Shown: positions 42,368 through 52,486 of the stretch, in pieces
Layout of the letters: each line of letters opens with the position of its first letter
Position numbering within the stretch: the first letter of the stretch is position 1
Assembly: GCA_019056595.1 (NCBI GenBank)
Contig: CP036163.1
Location: forward strand, 1,178,001 to 1,242,000
DNA length: 64,000 nt
Source of the DNA: Pectobacterium atrosepticum
Lineage (GTDB): Bacteria > Pseudomonadota > Gammaproteobacteria > Enterobacterales > Enterobacteriaceae
Reading direction: 5' to 3'
Made by a program: the position numbers and the translations under genes
The notes under the pieces: generated by a model
The model's input: only the letters and a program-made list of their open reading frames with translations
Told to the model about the DNA's origin: nothing
Databases searched by the model: none

Positions 42368-43453
42368 TTACCAGCGAGGAACCTGACTGTTCACATCCCC
42401 ACACTGTGCGCGTTGGCGCAACAGGTGATCCATTAACACAATCGCCATCATCGCTTCGGCAATCGGCACTGCACGAATACCCACACACGGATCGTGACGC
42501 CCGCGCGTGACCATTTCAGTCGCTTCACCCTGACGATTGATCGTTTTCCCCGGCACCATAATGCTGGAGGTCGGTTTCAACGCCAGATGCGCGACAATGT
42601 TCTGACCGCTGCTGATCCCGCCCAAAATGCCGCCAGCATGATTGCTCTGGAAGCCTTCCGGTGTGATTTCGTCACGGTTCTCGCTGCCACGTTTAGTGAC
42701 AACCGCAAAACCATCGCCAATTTCAACGCCTTTCACTGCGTTGATGCTCATCAGCGCGTGAGCCAAGTCGGCATCCAGACGGTCAAAGACCGGTTCGCCT
42801 AACCCAACAGGCACCGATTCCGCCACGACGCTGACCTTCGCACCAATGGAGTCGCCCTCTTTTTTCAGCGCTCGCATCAGTTCATCCAATGCGTCCAGCT
42901 TATCGATATCTGGGCAAAAGAACGGATTTTGCTCAACCTGTTCCCAATCTTTCAGCTCGCAGGTGACATCGCCAATCTGTGACAGATAGCCACGAACCTT
43001 CACACCGTGTTGCTGTTGCAGGTATTTCTTCGCAATAGCACCGGCGGCAACGCGCATCGCGGTTTCACGCGCAGAAGAGCGGCCGCCACCACGGTAATCA
43101 CGCTGGCCGTATTTTTGCTCGTAGGTGTAATCGGCATGACCGGGGCGAAAGACGTCTTTAATCGCACCGTAATCCTGAGAACGCTGATCGGTGTTTTCAA
43201 TCAACAGACCAATGCTGGTCCCTGTTGTCACGCCTTCAAAAACGCCGGACAGAATCTTGACCTGATCAGGCTCGCGGCGCTGCGTCGTATAGCGGGATGT
43301 CCCCGGACGGCGGCGATCCAAATCGTGTTGCAAATCCGCTTCCGTCAGCGGAATACCCGGCGGTACGCCATCAACAATACATCCCAGAGCAATACCGTGG
43401 GATTCACCAAATGTAGTGACGCGGAAAAATTGCCCAATACTGTTGCCTGCCAT
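42368..43453 (-). CDS. aroC: Chorismate synthase
   Basis: Last step of the shikimate pathway, EPSP to chorismate, with reduced FMN. The 361-residue protein equals E. coli AroC in length. Signatures are [38 protein letters not shown] and [19 protein letters not shown]. The ATG preceding AGNSIGQFF is chosen over a GTG one codon upstream. It lies between prmB and mepA, as in E. coli. Confidence 0.98.
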   Translation of the reverse strand: MAGNSIGQFFRVTTFGESHGIALGCIVDGVPPGIPLTEADLQHDLDRRRPGTSRYTTQRREPDQVKILSGVFEGVTTGTSIGLLIENTDQRSQDYGAIKDVFRPGHADYTYEQKYGQRDYRGGGRSSARETAMRVAAGAIAKKYLQQQHGVKVRGYLSQIGDVTCELKDWEQVEQNPFFCPDIDKLDALDELMRALKKEGDSIGAKVSVVAESVPVGLGEPVFDRLDADLAHALMSINAVKGVEIGDGFAVVTKRGSENRDEITPEGFQSNHAGGILGGISSGQNIVAHLALKPTSSIMVPGKTINRQGEATEMVTRGRHDPCVGIRAVPIAEAMMAIVLMDHLLRQRAQCGDVNSQVPRW

Positions 43454-43540
43454 CACAACTCCTTCGCATGTGTTCTGTTTCTGCCTTACCGTCTGAGCTG
43501 ATGCACAAACAGTAAGGCTGATGAATATCGTTATGACCGT

Positions 43541-44473
43541 TTAATCACGGTAAGCGCTAAAATGCTCTTTGCAATCAACCAGCTGAGATTGGGTTAGCAT
43601 AAACACGCCGTCACCGCCGTTATCAAACTCCAGCCAGGTGAACGGAACCTCTGGATATTGATCGATCAGGTGCACCATGCTGTTACCCACTTCGCAAATC
43701 AGCACGCCGTCATCGCTAAGATAGTCTGGCGCACAGGCCAGAATACGACGAACCAGATCCAGACCGTCGTTGCCCGCCGCCAGTCCCAGTTCAGGCTCGA
43801 AACGGAATTCCTGCGGCAGATCGGACATATCTTCTTCATCCACATACGGTGGATTGGTCACAATCAGATCATAGCGAATCGCCGGTAAATCGCGGAACAG
43901 GTCAGAGCGAATCGGCGTTACTCGGTATTCTAGCTCATGCTGCTGAATATTTTGCTCGGTCACCGCCAGCGCATCGCTGGAGATATCCACCGCATCGACT
44001 TCCGCTTCTGGGAACGCCTGAGCGCAGGCAATAGCAATACAGCCGCTGCCAGTACACAGATCCAGAATAAGGTTTGGCACTTTTGGCAGTTGCTCATCAA
44101 AGTAGTTATTGATCAGCTCACCGATAGGAGAGCGCGGCACCAGTACGCGTTCGTCAACGTAAAACTCCAGGCCGCAGAACCAAGCCTTGTTGGTCAGATA
44201 GGCGACTGGGATACGTTCATTGACGCGACGGATCACGCGTTCAACAATGCGCTGCCGTTCGCTAGTGATCAAACGGGACGTGTACATATCTTCAGGAATA
44301 TCGAGCGGCAGATACAAGCTAGGTAATACCAGCTGTATAGCTTCATCCCAGGGATTATCCGTCCCGTGACCGTAATAGACGTTGGCTGCGTTAAACCGGC
44401 TAACAGCCCAGCGCAACATATCCTGAATGGTATGAAGTTCACTGACGGCCTCATCGACGAAAATTTTGTCCAA
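43541..44473 (-). CDS. prmB: 50S ribosomal protein L3 glutamine methyltransferase PrmB
   Basis: SAM-dependent methyltransferase modifying a glutamine of L3. The catalytic motif [16 protein letters not shown] and SAM motif [16 protein letters not shown] are visible. Translation starts at TTG 44473: it gives 310 residues as in E. coli (which also uses TTG), with [13 protein letters not shown], and a GGAGG sequence lies six bases upstream. The longer open frame to 44710 runs into smrB on the other strand and has no family similarity. Confidence 0.97.
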   Translation of the reverse strand: MDKIFVDEAVSELHTIQDMLRWAVSRFNAANVYYGHGTDNPWDEAIQLVLPSLYLPLDIPEDMYTSRLITSERQRIVERVIRRVNERIPVAYLTNKAWFCGLEFYVDERVLVPRSPIGELINNYFDEQLPKVPNLILDLCTGSGCIAIACAQAFPEAEVDAVDISSDALAVTEQNIQQHELEYRVTPIRSDLFRDLPAIRYDLIVTNPPYVDEEDMSDLPQEFRFEPELGLAAGNDGLDLVRRILACAPDYLSDDGVLICEVGNSMVHLIDQYPEVPFTWLEFDNGGDGVFMLTQSQLVDCKEHFSAYRD

Positions 44474-44645
44474 GGGTGTCCTCCGCAGACAGTTCTGAAT
44501 TAGGAAATTGTCGCTTAGTTTGCCATGAAGCCCGCGACAAATCAGCAGATATAACCGACTGAACGCGCCCCGATACAGACTTTTATTTAGCGACAGGGGA
44601 GAGACAAGGTAAACTGCTCGAATGTTGACGCAAGATGAATGAAAC

Positions 44646-45188
44646 ATGAGTAATAAATATTCGCTGAATGACGACGAATTGCAGCTTTTTCGCACGTCAA
44701 TCACTGGCACAAAAAAGTTGCGTCAGGATACCTATACCCATAAACCGCTGCGCAGGAAAATAGGCGAATTACCGGCCAAACGGGCATTACAAGAACAGGT
44801 TGATGCCAGTTTTTATTTTTCGGATGAATTTCAGCCGCAGTTGGACACGGAAGGCCCGACGCGCTATGTCCGCCCTGGCGCCAGTCATTATGAATTGAAG
44901 AAACTCCGGCGTGGGGATTATTCACCGGAGCTGTTTCTGGATTTACATGGCCTGACGCAGCTTCAGGCAAAACAAGAATTGGGTGCGCTGCTGGCAGCCT
45001 GTCGCCGGGAGCACGTTTACTGCGCCTGCGTGATGCACGGGCACGGCAAACATATCCTTAAGCAACAAACGCCGCTGTGGCTGGCACAGCACCCAGATGT
45101 GCTGGCTTTTCATCAGGCGCCAAAAGAATTTGGGGGGAATGCGGCGCTGCTAGTGCTGGTTGCGTTGGAAGCGCCTTCGCTTGAATAA
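44646..45188 (+). CDS. smrB: Ribosome rescue endonuclease SmrB
   Basis: Smr-domain endonuclease that cleaves mRNA between collided ribosomes in E. coli. The 180-residue protein (E. coli 183) has a basic N-terminal region and a C-terminal Smr domain with the conserved [16 protein letters not shown] and [18 protein letters not shown]. Divergent from prmB, as in E. coli. Confidence 0.95.
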   Translation: MSNKYSLNDDELQLFRTSITGTKKLRQDTYTHKPLRRKIGELPAKRALQEQVDASFYFSDEFQPQLDTEGPTRYVRPGASHYELKKLRRGDYSPELFLDLHGLTQLQAKQELGALLAACRREHVYCACVMHGHGKHILKQQTPLWLAQHPDVLAFHQAPKEFGGNAALLVLVALEAPSLE

Positions 45189-45212
45189 CCCTCGTCATAC
45201 TTCAAGCATGCC

Positions 45213-45238
45213 GAGGCGTGTAACACGCTACACGCCTC
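45213..45238. terminator. Hairpin between convergent smrB and sixA
   Basis: Perfect 10-bp stem GAGGCGTGTA / TACACGCCTC with a six-base loop. A short ERIC-end-like stretch (CGTCATACTTCAAG, 45192-45206) precedes it. No T-run follows. Confidence 0.5.
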
Positions 45239-45272
45239 ATACCGTATGAATTCCGAGCTTCTCGATTAGCAA

Positions 45273-45755
45273 TCAGGGTTTCGCAGTCAGTTGTGCTGGG
45301 CTAACTTGCCAGTGCAGAACGCCATTGCCAGATTCAGTGTCTACCTTCACGCAGGCAATAGCAGACGTGGCGAACATCGGAGCCGATTCATTCTGACATA
45401 GCTCTGCTACCAAATAGCCCACCAGCGGCAAATGCGAAACCACCAGAACCGCACCGACGCCTTCTCTCGCCAGCGTTTGCAGATAATCGCTGACAAGCTG
45501 GGCATCACCGCCGGGCGTCAGTTCATTTAGGCAATCCGCTTCTTCCGGCAAAGGTAGGGATTTTTTCACCACGTCGAGCGTTTGCTGGGCGCGTAAATAA
45601 GGGCTCACCAGAACGCGCTCAATATCGATATCTTGCTCGTTCAACCAACACGCCATCTGACAAGATTCATCACGACCACCGTCGCTCAATGGCCGCACAG
45701 CATCACTCGCTGCATCAAGTACCGCATCACCATGACGCATTATCAACACTTGCAT
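45273..45755 (-). CDS. sixA: Phosphohistidine phosphatase SixA
   Basis: Histidine-phosphatase-superfamily protein, 160 residues (E. coli 161). The catalytic RHG motif is in QVLIMRHGDAVLDA at about residue 8, and the second His in VVSHLPLVGYLV. In E. coli it dephosphorylates the nitrogen phosphotransferase protein NPr. In E. coli sixA is next to fadJ; here the Csu-type operon lies between. Confidence 0.96.
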   Translation of the reverse strand: MQVLIMRHGDAVLDAASDAVRPLSDGGRDESCQMACWLNEQDIDIERVLVSPYLRAQQTLDVVKKSLPLPEEADCLNELTPGGDAQLVSDYLQTLAREGVGAVLVVSHLPLVGYLVAELCQNESAPMFATSAIACVKVDTESGNGVLHWQVSPAQLTAKP

Positions 45756-45787
45756 ATTACACCGCTATGTTAATGAAATATATGATG

Positions 45788-45869
45788 TATACCCGCCATA
45801 CTTCAAGCTGCTTGTGCGTTGTTCAAAACGCTAACGTTTTGTCACGCAACTCGAATTATTTAGAGCATA
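45788..45869. repeat. Short ERIC derivative
   Basis: 82 bases whose left 25 (TATACCCGCCATACTTCAAG...) and right 20 (CGAATTATTTAGAGCATA) match ERIC ends in inverted orientation. The ERIC core is missing and replaced by a small palindrome, CAAAACG-CTAA-CGTTTTG. It lies just upstream of sixA. Confidence 0.65.
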
Positions 45870-46974
<1,105 letters not shown>

Positions 46975-47523
46975 ATGAATTCTAAGCGTATAACATTACC
47001 TATTCTGGCGACACTATTCACCACATTCGGCCTTTCTCCCACCGCCAGCAGCGTGACGATTAATGGTCAGATCCCCGTATCACTGACCATTACGGCCGCC
47101 TGCACGATCAACAATGGTGGAGGCGCAGGCACCACATGGGGAACAATTAGCTTTGGATCCCATTCCGATCTGACGGCCAATATTGACAGTCAGGTCACCA
47201 GCGTCAGTGGCAACGGGATTACGGTCAGTTGCTCTGTCGGCACACCAGCAACATTGAGCATTGGCCCAGGGGCGAATGACAACACATCGTTACGCAGGCT
47301 CGCGCCAGGTACAGGGACCTATAACGTACCTTATCGTCTATACAGCGACTCAACTCGCACCACCGAGATACCAATCGGTACTGCAACCGGTATTGCGATT
47401 GTCGCAACGGGCAACCCACAGTTGGTTCCGGTCTACGCACGTATTCTACCCGCAGATCAAACCGTTCTATCACCAACAGCGGGGACTTATACCGACACCG
47501 TCACTGCAACGATTGAATGGTAA
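46975..47523 (+). CDS. Spore coat U domain major pilin (CsuA/B-like)
   Basis: Probable main subunit of a chaperone-usher pilus of the archaic (sigma, Csu) class. The 182-residue protein has a signal peptide (MNSKRITLPILATLFTTFGL, cut near TASS) and one SCPU domain with two cysteines (ITAACTINNGG, ITVSCSVGTPATL). The C-terminal strand TYTDTVTATIEW is the type donated to the neighbouring subunit. First gene of the operon; AAAGGA lies six bases before the ATG. A terminator-like hairpin follows it. Confidence 0.88.
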   Translation: MNSKRITLPILATLFTTFGLSPTASSVTINGQIPVSLTITAACTINNGGGAGTTWGTISFGSHSDLTANIDSQVTSVSGNGITVSCSVGTPATLSIGPGANDNTSLRRLAPGTGTYNVPYRLYSDSTRTTEIPIGTATGIAIVATGNPQLVPVYARILPADQTVLSPTAGTYTDTVTATIEW

Positions 47524-47530
47524 TTTTTAC

Positions 47531-47560
47531 AGGCCGGCATGCTCGCATGCTGGCCTTTTT
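47531..47560 (+). terminator. Terminator/attenuator after the major pilin gene
   Basis: 11-bp stem (one G-T pair) AGGCCGGCATG / CATGCTGGCCT with loop CTCG, followed directly by TTTT. It lies seven bases after the pilin stop and inside the operon, so it probably reduces read-through and keeps the pilin in excess over the other components. Confidence 0.85.
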
Positions 47561-47592
47561 AGGGTCTCTGACCAACAAAGTAAGGAGCCGTT

Positions 47593-47685
47593 ATGTCACC
47601 ACATCTCATGTGCGATTCCGCGTTTACTGCCTACGCCCCACAGTCGGCTCCAGGCATATCTCGTATCGCTATTCAGGCTAAGTAG
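47593..47685 (+). CDS. 30-codon ORF ahead of the second pilin gene
   Basis: ATG with an unusually good Shine-Dalgarno (TAAGGAG, five bases away) opens a 30-residue frame, MSPHLMCDSAFTAYAPQSAP..., that ends with TAG 14 bases before the next pilin ATG. That ATG has almost no ribosome-binding sequence of its own. The likely role is translational coupling or a leader; the peptide shows no similarity I recognise. It could instead be a non-coding remnant. Confidence 0.45.
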   Translation: MSPHLMCDSAFTAYAPQSAPGISRIAIQAK

Positions 47686-47699
47686 CCATCGGTATCGCG

Positions 47700-48236
47700 A
47701 TGCGTTTTCCATCGGTATTGACTTCGTCACTTCTGCTGTTTGGCACCCTTTTACCCACGGTGACGATGGCGCTCACTGTTAGCAGCACCTTTGACGTCGA
47801 AGCCACCATACAAAAGGGCTGTGTGTTTGGCACCAGTACAGCAAGCAGTCAACCCAATATGGGCACGCTTAGCTTCGGGATACGCGGGGCCACAGCGACA
47901 AACGTTGATGTTGCCAGCACAAGCGGAAGTGGATCGATTATCGCCACCTGTACGCCGGGCATTAACGCCATCATTGAACTGGACTACGGCACCAACGGCG
48001 GCAGCAGCACGCAACGTTATCTGAAAAATGCGGCAGGAACGCGGCTACTGGCCTACCAGCTTTATCGCGATGCCGCCCGCACACTGGTATGGGGAACGGG
48101 GGGGCTGGCGCTCAGTATCGTCTCTTTTCCAGCGACGCCCCAGACTTACACCGTTTATGCCCGCTATTTTGGCGGCACGCCTCTGCCTCCCGCGGGGATT
48201 TACACCGATAACGTGACCGTCAGCCTGACTTATTAA
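47700..48236 (+). CDS. Spore coat U domain minor pilin (CsuA-like)
   Basis: 178-residue secreted subunit with a signal peptide (FPSVLTSSLLLFGTLLPTVT, cut after TMA) and one SCPU domain (IQKGCVFGT, IIATCTPGINAI, C-terminal YTDNVTVSLTY). An in-frame TAA 21 bases upstream of the ATG rules out a longer standard start. Its ribosome-binding site is weak and it probably depends on the 30-codon ORF before it. The typical Acinetobacter csu operon has a further small subunit (CsuB) after this one; none is present here. Confidence 0.85.
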   Translation: MRFPSVLTSSLLLFGTLLPTVTMALTVSSTFDVEATIQKGCVFGTSTASSQPNMGTLSFGIRGATATNVDVASTSGSGSIIATCTPGINAIIELDYGTNGGSSTQRYLKNAAGTRLLAYQLYRDAARTLVWGTGGLALSIVSFPATPQTYTVYARYFGGTPLPPAGIYTDNVTVSLTY

Positions 48237-48260
48237 AAATAAAAACGGGATAAATACAGG

Positions 48261-49046
48261 ATGAAAAGGAAAATGACGTTTTTTATTCGGGCAATGGTCT
48301 TTTTGTTGAGCAGTATCAGCCTATCTTGCTTTGCCGCAAGTTCTATCCTCGTTTGGCCGATTTATCAGGTCATTGAATCAGATGAGAACAGCTCGGCGCT
48401 GTGGCTGGAAAACAAAGGCAATGCCCCCGTCGGTCTACAAATCCGCATCATGTCCTGGAAGCAAATAGATTTTCAGGATCGTTATGCCGACCAAAGTAAC
48501 GTGATTGCCACACCGCCGTTCATGACGCTGGAGCCGGGTAAGCGCAATATGATACGCCTGATTCGCGTCAACCCGCCTCCCGCCAATACTGAACAGGCTT
48601 ACCGCATCATCATTGATGAGATTTCCGCGCCCTATCAACAAAACTCCCCGCAGATGGGGCTGCAATTTCAGATGCGCTATCTGTTGCCTTTGTTTCTCGA
48701 TGGTCAAGGCATCTGGACACATGCTCGCCCAGATAAACGGCGTGCCGACACCCAACCTACGCTACCCGTTCTCAGCTGGCGAATCAGCGCAGTGGGTGGG
48801 AAAAACTATCTTTATGTCCGCAACCGAGGTGTGGTACATGCCCGCCTGAGCAACGTCTATTGGTCCGCCGACCGAAGCGGGAAAGGAAGCCGGACTACGT
48901 TAACCGACGGCTTTTTAGGCTATGTGCTACCGGGGCAAGAGATGCGCTGGCCGCTACCCGCAGGCATATCGCCCCCGGGTGCAGCGATGCAACTCTTTAC
49001 CCATCTGATCGATATCACCGACCCCATCTTAATTAAACGCGAATGA
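48261..49046 (+). CDS. Periplasmic fimbrial chaperone (CsuC-like)
   Basis: PapD-like chaperone of the archaic class, 261 residues. The signal peptide ends around SCFA-ASS. The first immunoglobulin domain shows WPIYQVIESDENSSALWLEN and the conserved LEPGKRNMIRLIRV region that completes the pilin fold; YRIIIDEI and QMRYLLPLFL are also family-typical. The ATG is 25 bases after the preceding pilin stop. It should deliver subunits to the downstream usher. Confidence 0.88.
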   Translation: MKRKMTFFIRAMVFLLSSISLSCFAASSILVWPIYQVIESDENSSALWLENKGNAPVGLQIRIMSWKQIDFQDRYADQSNVIATPPFMTLEPGKRNMIRLIRVNPPPANTEQAYRIIIDEISAPYQQNSPQMGLQFQMRYLLPLFLDGQGIWTHARPDKRRADTQPTLPVLSWRISAVGGKNYLYVRNRGVVHARLSNVYWSADRSGKGSRTTLTDGFLGYVLPGQEMRWPLPAGISPPGAAMQLFTHLIDITDPILIKRE

Positions 49047-49104
49047 TAGAGCGATTAACGGCAGAGGCAGGTTTATTGACCATGCGGCCATGGTGAGGTC
49101 AGGC

Positions 49105-51471
49105 ATGATGATCAAAACAGGTGTCTTGCCCCTGCTCATGTATGCCTCGTTTGCGCTGTTGTATTCTGCGACGATTCTCGCGGAAGACTATACCGATCTT
49201 CCCGCCCCTCCCCGCGCCATGCCCTCAGTCAGTGAGTCCGTTTATTATTTAACGCTTTCTGTTAATGGACAGGGTGATGACGAGGTTGTCCCGGTCACCT
49301 ATCGCGCAGGAAACTATTATGTGGATGCAGCAACGCTGCGTTCGAATTACGTCCGCCTGCCGGATCAAAGCACGGGGCTCGTCAATGTCAGCACACTGCC
49401 AGAGGTCACTGCCGATTACGATCAGGCTATACAGCAGCTAAAGCTCACCGTGCCCACATCCTGGCTACCAGAGCAATCCGTTGAAGGCGGAGGGCAAAAC
49501 ATGGAGCATTACCCCGCCCGTAGCAGCCCCGGTTTGTTATTCAACTATAACCTGTATTACACCGCCCCCAGCAGCAATTCCGATTCGCTCAGCAGTTGGA
49601 TGGAGCAGCGCTTTTTCAGCCCCTACGGAACCTTATCCAATACGGGAATCTACTATTTCACATCTGGCAGCAGTAACACACAGCAAGATGGCTATCAGCG
49701 TTTCGATACCTATTGGCGCTACAACGATAACGAACGCATGATCACCTATCAGGTTGGCGACCTAATTAGCAACTCTCTAACGTGGAGCAACTCGGTGCGC
49801 ATGGGCGGCCTGCGTATCGCTCGCAATTTTGGTCTTCGCCCGGATATCGTGACCTATCCCATGCTGCAATATACCGGTACAGCCGCCGTGCCCAGCACGC
49901 TGGACCTATTTATCAATGGCTATAAAGCGAACAGCACCAGCCTGAACGCCGGTCCTTTCACCCTCACGAATACGCCTTATCTGAACGGCGCAGGGGAAGC
50001 GACCGTCATTACTACAGACGCCCAAGGGCGGCAGGTTTCCACCACGATCCCTTTTTACGTCTCCAACGCATTGCTGAGAGAGGGATTAAGCGATTTCGAT
50101 CTGTCCGTTGGCGTTTTACGTCAGGATTATGGCGTACAGAATAATGCCTATACTGACGATCCTACCGTCAGCGGCATCTATCGGTATGGCTTGACCAATA
50201 AACTCACGGTGTCGGCACATGGCGAAGCAGTGAAGGACCTATCTCTGCTTGGTGCAGGGGCGGATTTTACCCTCGGACGCTGGGGGACACTGAGTTCGTC
50301 CTACAGTCAGAGCGAACAGGAAGCCACCGGACACCAATACACAACGGGCTATTCCTACTACACCGCCTCATTTGGCCTGAACGTTCAGCATGCCACTCGC
50401 AGCGAAGAATACCGTGATTTAACGGCCATACTCACGGGAGGTCGTCTCAGCCGAGAAAGCAATCAGGCAACGATCAGCAGCCAAATATTCGGTGACGGCA
50501 ATGGCTCGTTCGGCGTGGGTTATTTCGATATACGCGCCTACGATTCAACCCGTACTCGCCTGCTGAATTTCTCTTTCAGCCGACAGCTGTGGCAAGGCAG
50601 TTCCATCTATCTCGCCTTTAACAAAGCGCTGGGAGAAAACGGCTACAGCGCCCAGCTCCAGTTCGTGATGCCTTTTGGCAACAACGGCAGCGTCAATGCT
50701 GGGGTTCAGCGCGACAACAATGGTGATTATTCCCCGCGAGTCGGGGTGAACCGTACCACGCCGACAGAAGGCGGGTTCGGCTGGAACGCCGCGTATGGTG
50801 CAGGAAGGACTCCCTATCATCAAGGTTCGCTGAACTGGCGCGGCCCTTATGCGATGGTAGCTGGCGGGACCTATGGCAATGCAGGAAATACCACTCAGTG
50901 GGGAGAGCTGAGCGGTTCACTGATCTACATGAACGGGGGGCTTTTCCCTAGCAATCGTATTAACGACGCTTTTATTGTTGTCGATACCGAGGGATATCCT
51001 GACGTCCCGGTAAGGTACGAAAACCAACTGGTAGGGAAAACCAATAACCGCGGCCATTTACTCGTACCCTGGGTCGCGTCCAATTACCCTGCAAAAGTGG
51101 AAATCGATACGTTACAACTGCCAGCTAACGTCACTACCCCACAGGTGGAATCCCGCGTGTCGGTAAAAGAAGGCAGTGGCACTGTCGTGACATTTCCCGT
51201 TCATGTCGTGCGCTCCGCCAACATTATGCTGCGCAATACAGACGGTAATCCTCTCACCATCGGCACCTGGATAACAGACGAAGCAAGCGGCAACACCACG
51301 ATCAGCGGCTACGATGGCCTGGCCTACTTCACCAATCTGGGGACGTCTAACCGCTTACGCTTTAAACAAGAAGACGGACGGCTTTGCCGCGTGGCGTTCT
51401 CACTGCCGGAATCACAGGCCATGATGGCGACCATCGGCCCGCTTACCTGCCAGACTGACTCAAAAGGATAA
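49105..51471 (+). CDS. Fimbrial outer-membrane usher (CsuD-like)
   Basis: Outer-membrane assembly platform of the pilus. The 788-residue protein has a signal peptide (ending near ILAEDY), an N-terminal chaperone-binding domain, a large beta-barrel with plug (DLFINGYKANSTSLNAGPF, GLSDFDLSVGVLRQDYG) and C-terminal domains with PDVPVRYENQLVGKTNNRG and GYDGLAYFTNL. The ATG at 49105 is preferred because GAGG lies six bases before it; an in-frame ATG at 49090 is also possible. The stop is four bases before the tip subunit gene. Confidence 0.9.
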   Translation: MMIKTGVLPLLMYASFALLYSATILAEDYTDLPAPPRAMPSVSESVYYLTLSVNGQGDDEVVPVTYRAGNYYVDAATLRSNYVRLPDQSTGLVNVSTLPEVTADYDQAIQQLKLTVPTSWLPEQSVEGGGQNMEHYPARSSPGLLFNYNLYYTAPSSNSDSLSSWMEQRFFSPYGTLSNTGIYYFTSGSSNTQQDGYQRFDTYWRYNDNERMITYQVGDLISNSLTWSNSVRMGGLRIARNFGLRPDIVTYPMLQYTGTAAVPSTLDLFINGYKANSTSLNAGPFTLTNTPYLNGAGEATVITTDAQGRQVSTTIPFYVSNALLREGLSDFDLSVGVLRQDYGVQNNAYTDDPTVSGIYRYGLTNKLTVSAHGEAVKDLSLLGAGADFTLGRWGTLSSSYSQSEQEATGHQYTTGYSYYTASFGLNVQHATRSEEYRDLTAILTGGRLSRESNQATISSQIFGDGNGSFGVGYFDIRAYDSTRTRLLNFSFSRQLWQGSSIYLAFNKALGENGYSAQLQFVMPFGNNGSVNAGVQRDNNGDYSPRVGVNRTTPTEGGFGWNAAYGAGRTPYHQGSLNWRGPYAMVAGGTYGNAGNTTQWGELSGSLIYMNGGLFPSNRINDAFIVVDTEGYPDVPVRYENQLVGKTNNRGHLLVPWVASNYPAKVEIDTLQLPANVTTPQVESRVSVKEGSGTVVTFPVHVVRSANIMLRNTDGNPLTIGTWITDEASGNTTISGYDGLAYFTNLGTSNRLRFKQEDGRLCRVAFSLPESQAMMATIGPLTCQTDSKG

Positions 51472-51475
51472 AACG

Positions 51476-52486
51476 ATGCTGACCCCGATACCGCAAATCC
51501 AGCACCTCTTCGCCACCAACCGGCGGTCCGCCCGTTGGTTACAGCTGGCTTTCCTGCTGATGGCGCTGTATTACGCACCATTTAGCCACGCTGCCTGTAC
51601 CACGCCGCCCAGCAACACCGTGCTGGGGCCTTATGGTTCTTCCGTTGTCGGCGTTAACGGTACGCCACAGGTCGTGGCATCGGGAAGTGGATTTCGCTGT
51701 ACGGGAAGTGTGTTGAGTTTAGCAAGTACCAATACCATCACCGCTACGATACAGAGTGACAGCAACCCCAGCGGCACCACCATGCGGATGCGTAGAGGGA
51801 CAACCACAGACTATGTTCCTTACAGCCTGTGTATGGATTCGGGCTGCGGTACGCTCTATAACATCAACTCGACCTACACCTGGAGTCGGACCACCTTTCT
51901 GGACATACTCGGTCTGTTCAACTCCACTGACGGCACGATGCCGATCTATATCCGCACCAGTATAGGCAGCAACGTTTCCGCCGGGACCTATACCGACACG
52001 GTGACGATCAAATGGGATTACCGACTTTGTGCACTGGGCATATTGGGCCTCTGCTCTTACGATGAGGGATCAACGACCTCAACGCTCAATATCACCATGA
52101 CCATCACCAATGATTGCCAGATCACCAGCGCGCCAAATATCAGCTTTGGTACGGCAGCATTTCCCGCCAATTTCGCAGCGGTCAACAATAATCTCGGCGT
52201 TCGCTGTACGCTGCTGGGCGCGTATACCGTCAAGCTCGTCAGTACTCATCCCGACGATGCCAACTGGCGCAGAATGACGGCCACTGTCGGTAGTACGCCT
52301 TACTACTTGCAATATCAGCTCTATCGTACTGGGAATATTGCCTGGACCGAGACTAACGATTATAGCGGCGCGGGAACGGGGATTACGCAGAATATCCCGT
52401 ACACCGCCCGCATTAACGCCAGTCAGGCCAGCAAGCCTGAAGGGACGTATAAAGACACCGTCACGATCAACGTCACGATCAACTAA
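51476..52486 (+). CDS. Two-domain spore coat U tip subunit (CsuE-like)
   Basis: 336-residue secreted protein with two SCPU domains, the arrangement of the CsuE tip adhesin. A long signal peptide ends near SHAACTTPP. The first domain (about 40-190) contains several cysteines ([37 protein letters not shown]); the second (about 205-336) has [15 protein letters not shown] and [13 protein letters not shown] and ends with the donor strand [13 protein letters not shown]. Last gene of the operon; its 3' end overlaps the convergent fadJ by eight bases. Confidence 0.87.
   Translation: MLTPIPQIQHLFATNRRSARWLQLAFLLMALYYAPFSHAACTTPPSNTVLGPYGSSVVGVNGTPQVVASGSGFRCTGSVLSLASTNTITATIQSDSNPSGTTMRMRRGTTTDYVPYSLCMDSGCGTLYNINSTYTWSRTTFLDILGLFNSTDGTMPIYIRTSIGSNVSAGTYTDTVTIKWDYRLCALGILGLCSYDEGSTTSTLNITMTITNDCQITSAPNISFGTAAFPANFAAVNNNLGVRCTLLGAYTVKLVSTHPDDANWRRMTATVGSTPYYLQYQLYRTGNIAWTETNDYSGAGTGITQNIPYTARINASQASKPEGTYKDTVTINVTIN

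Noticed and set aside
42363-42488. Longer mepA start inside aroC
   Set aside because: The extra 42 residues are an out-of-frame reading of aroC and would destroy the signal peptide.
44474-44710. Longer prmB start reaching into smrB
   Set aside because: No similarity to PrmB, whereas the TTG start has an ideal ribosome-binding site and the family N-terminus.
47593-47700. Frameshift that split the second pilin gene
   Set aside because: The 30-codon ORF does not encode a signal peptide or SCPU sequence, and the downstream ATG already gives a complete signal peptide, so there is no sign of a broken gene.
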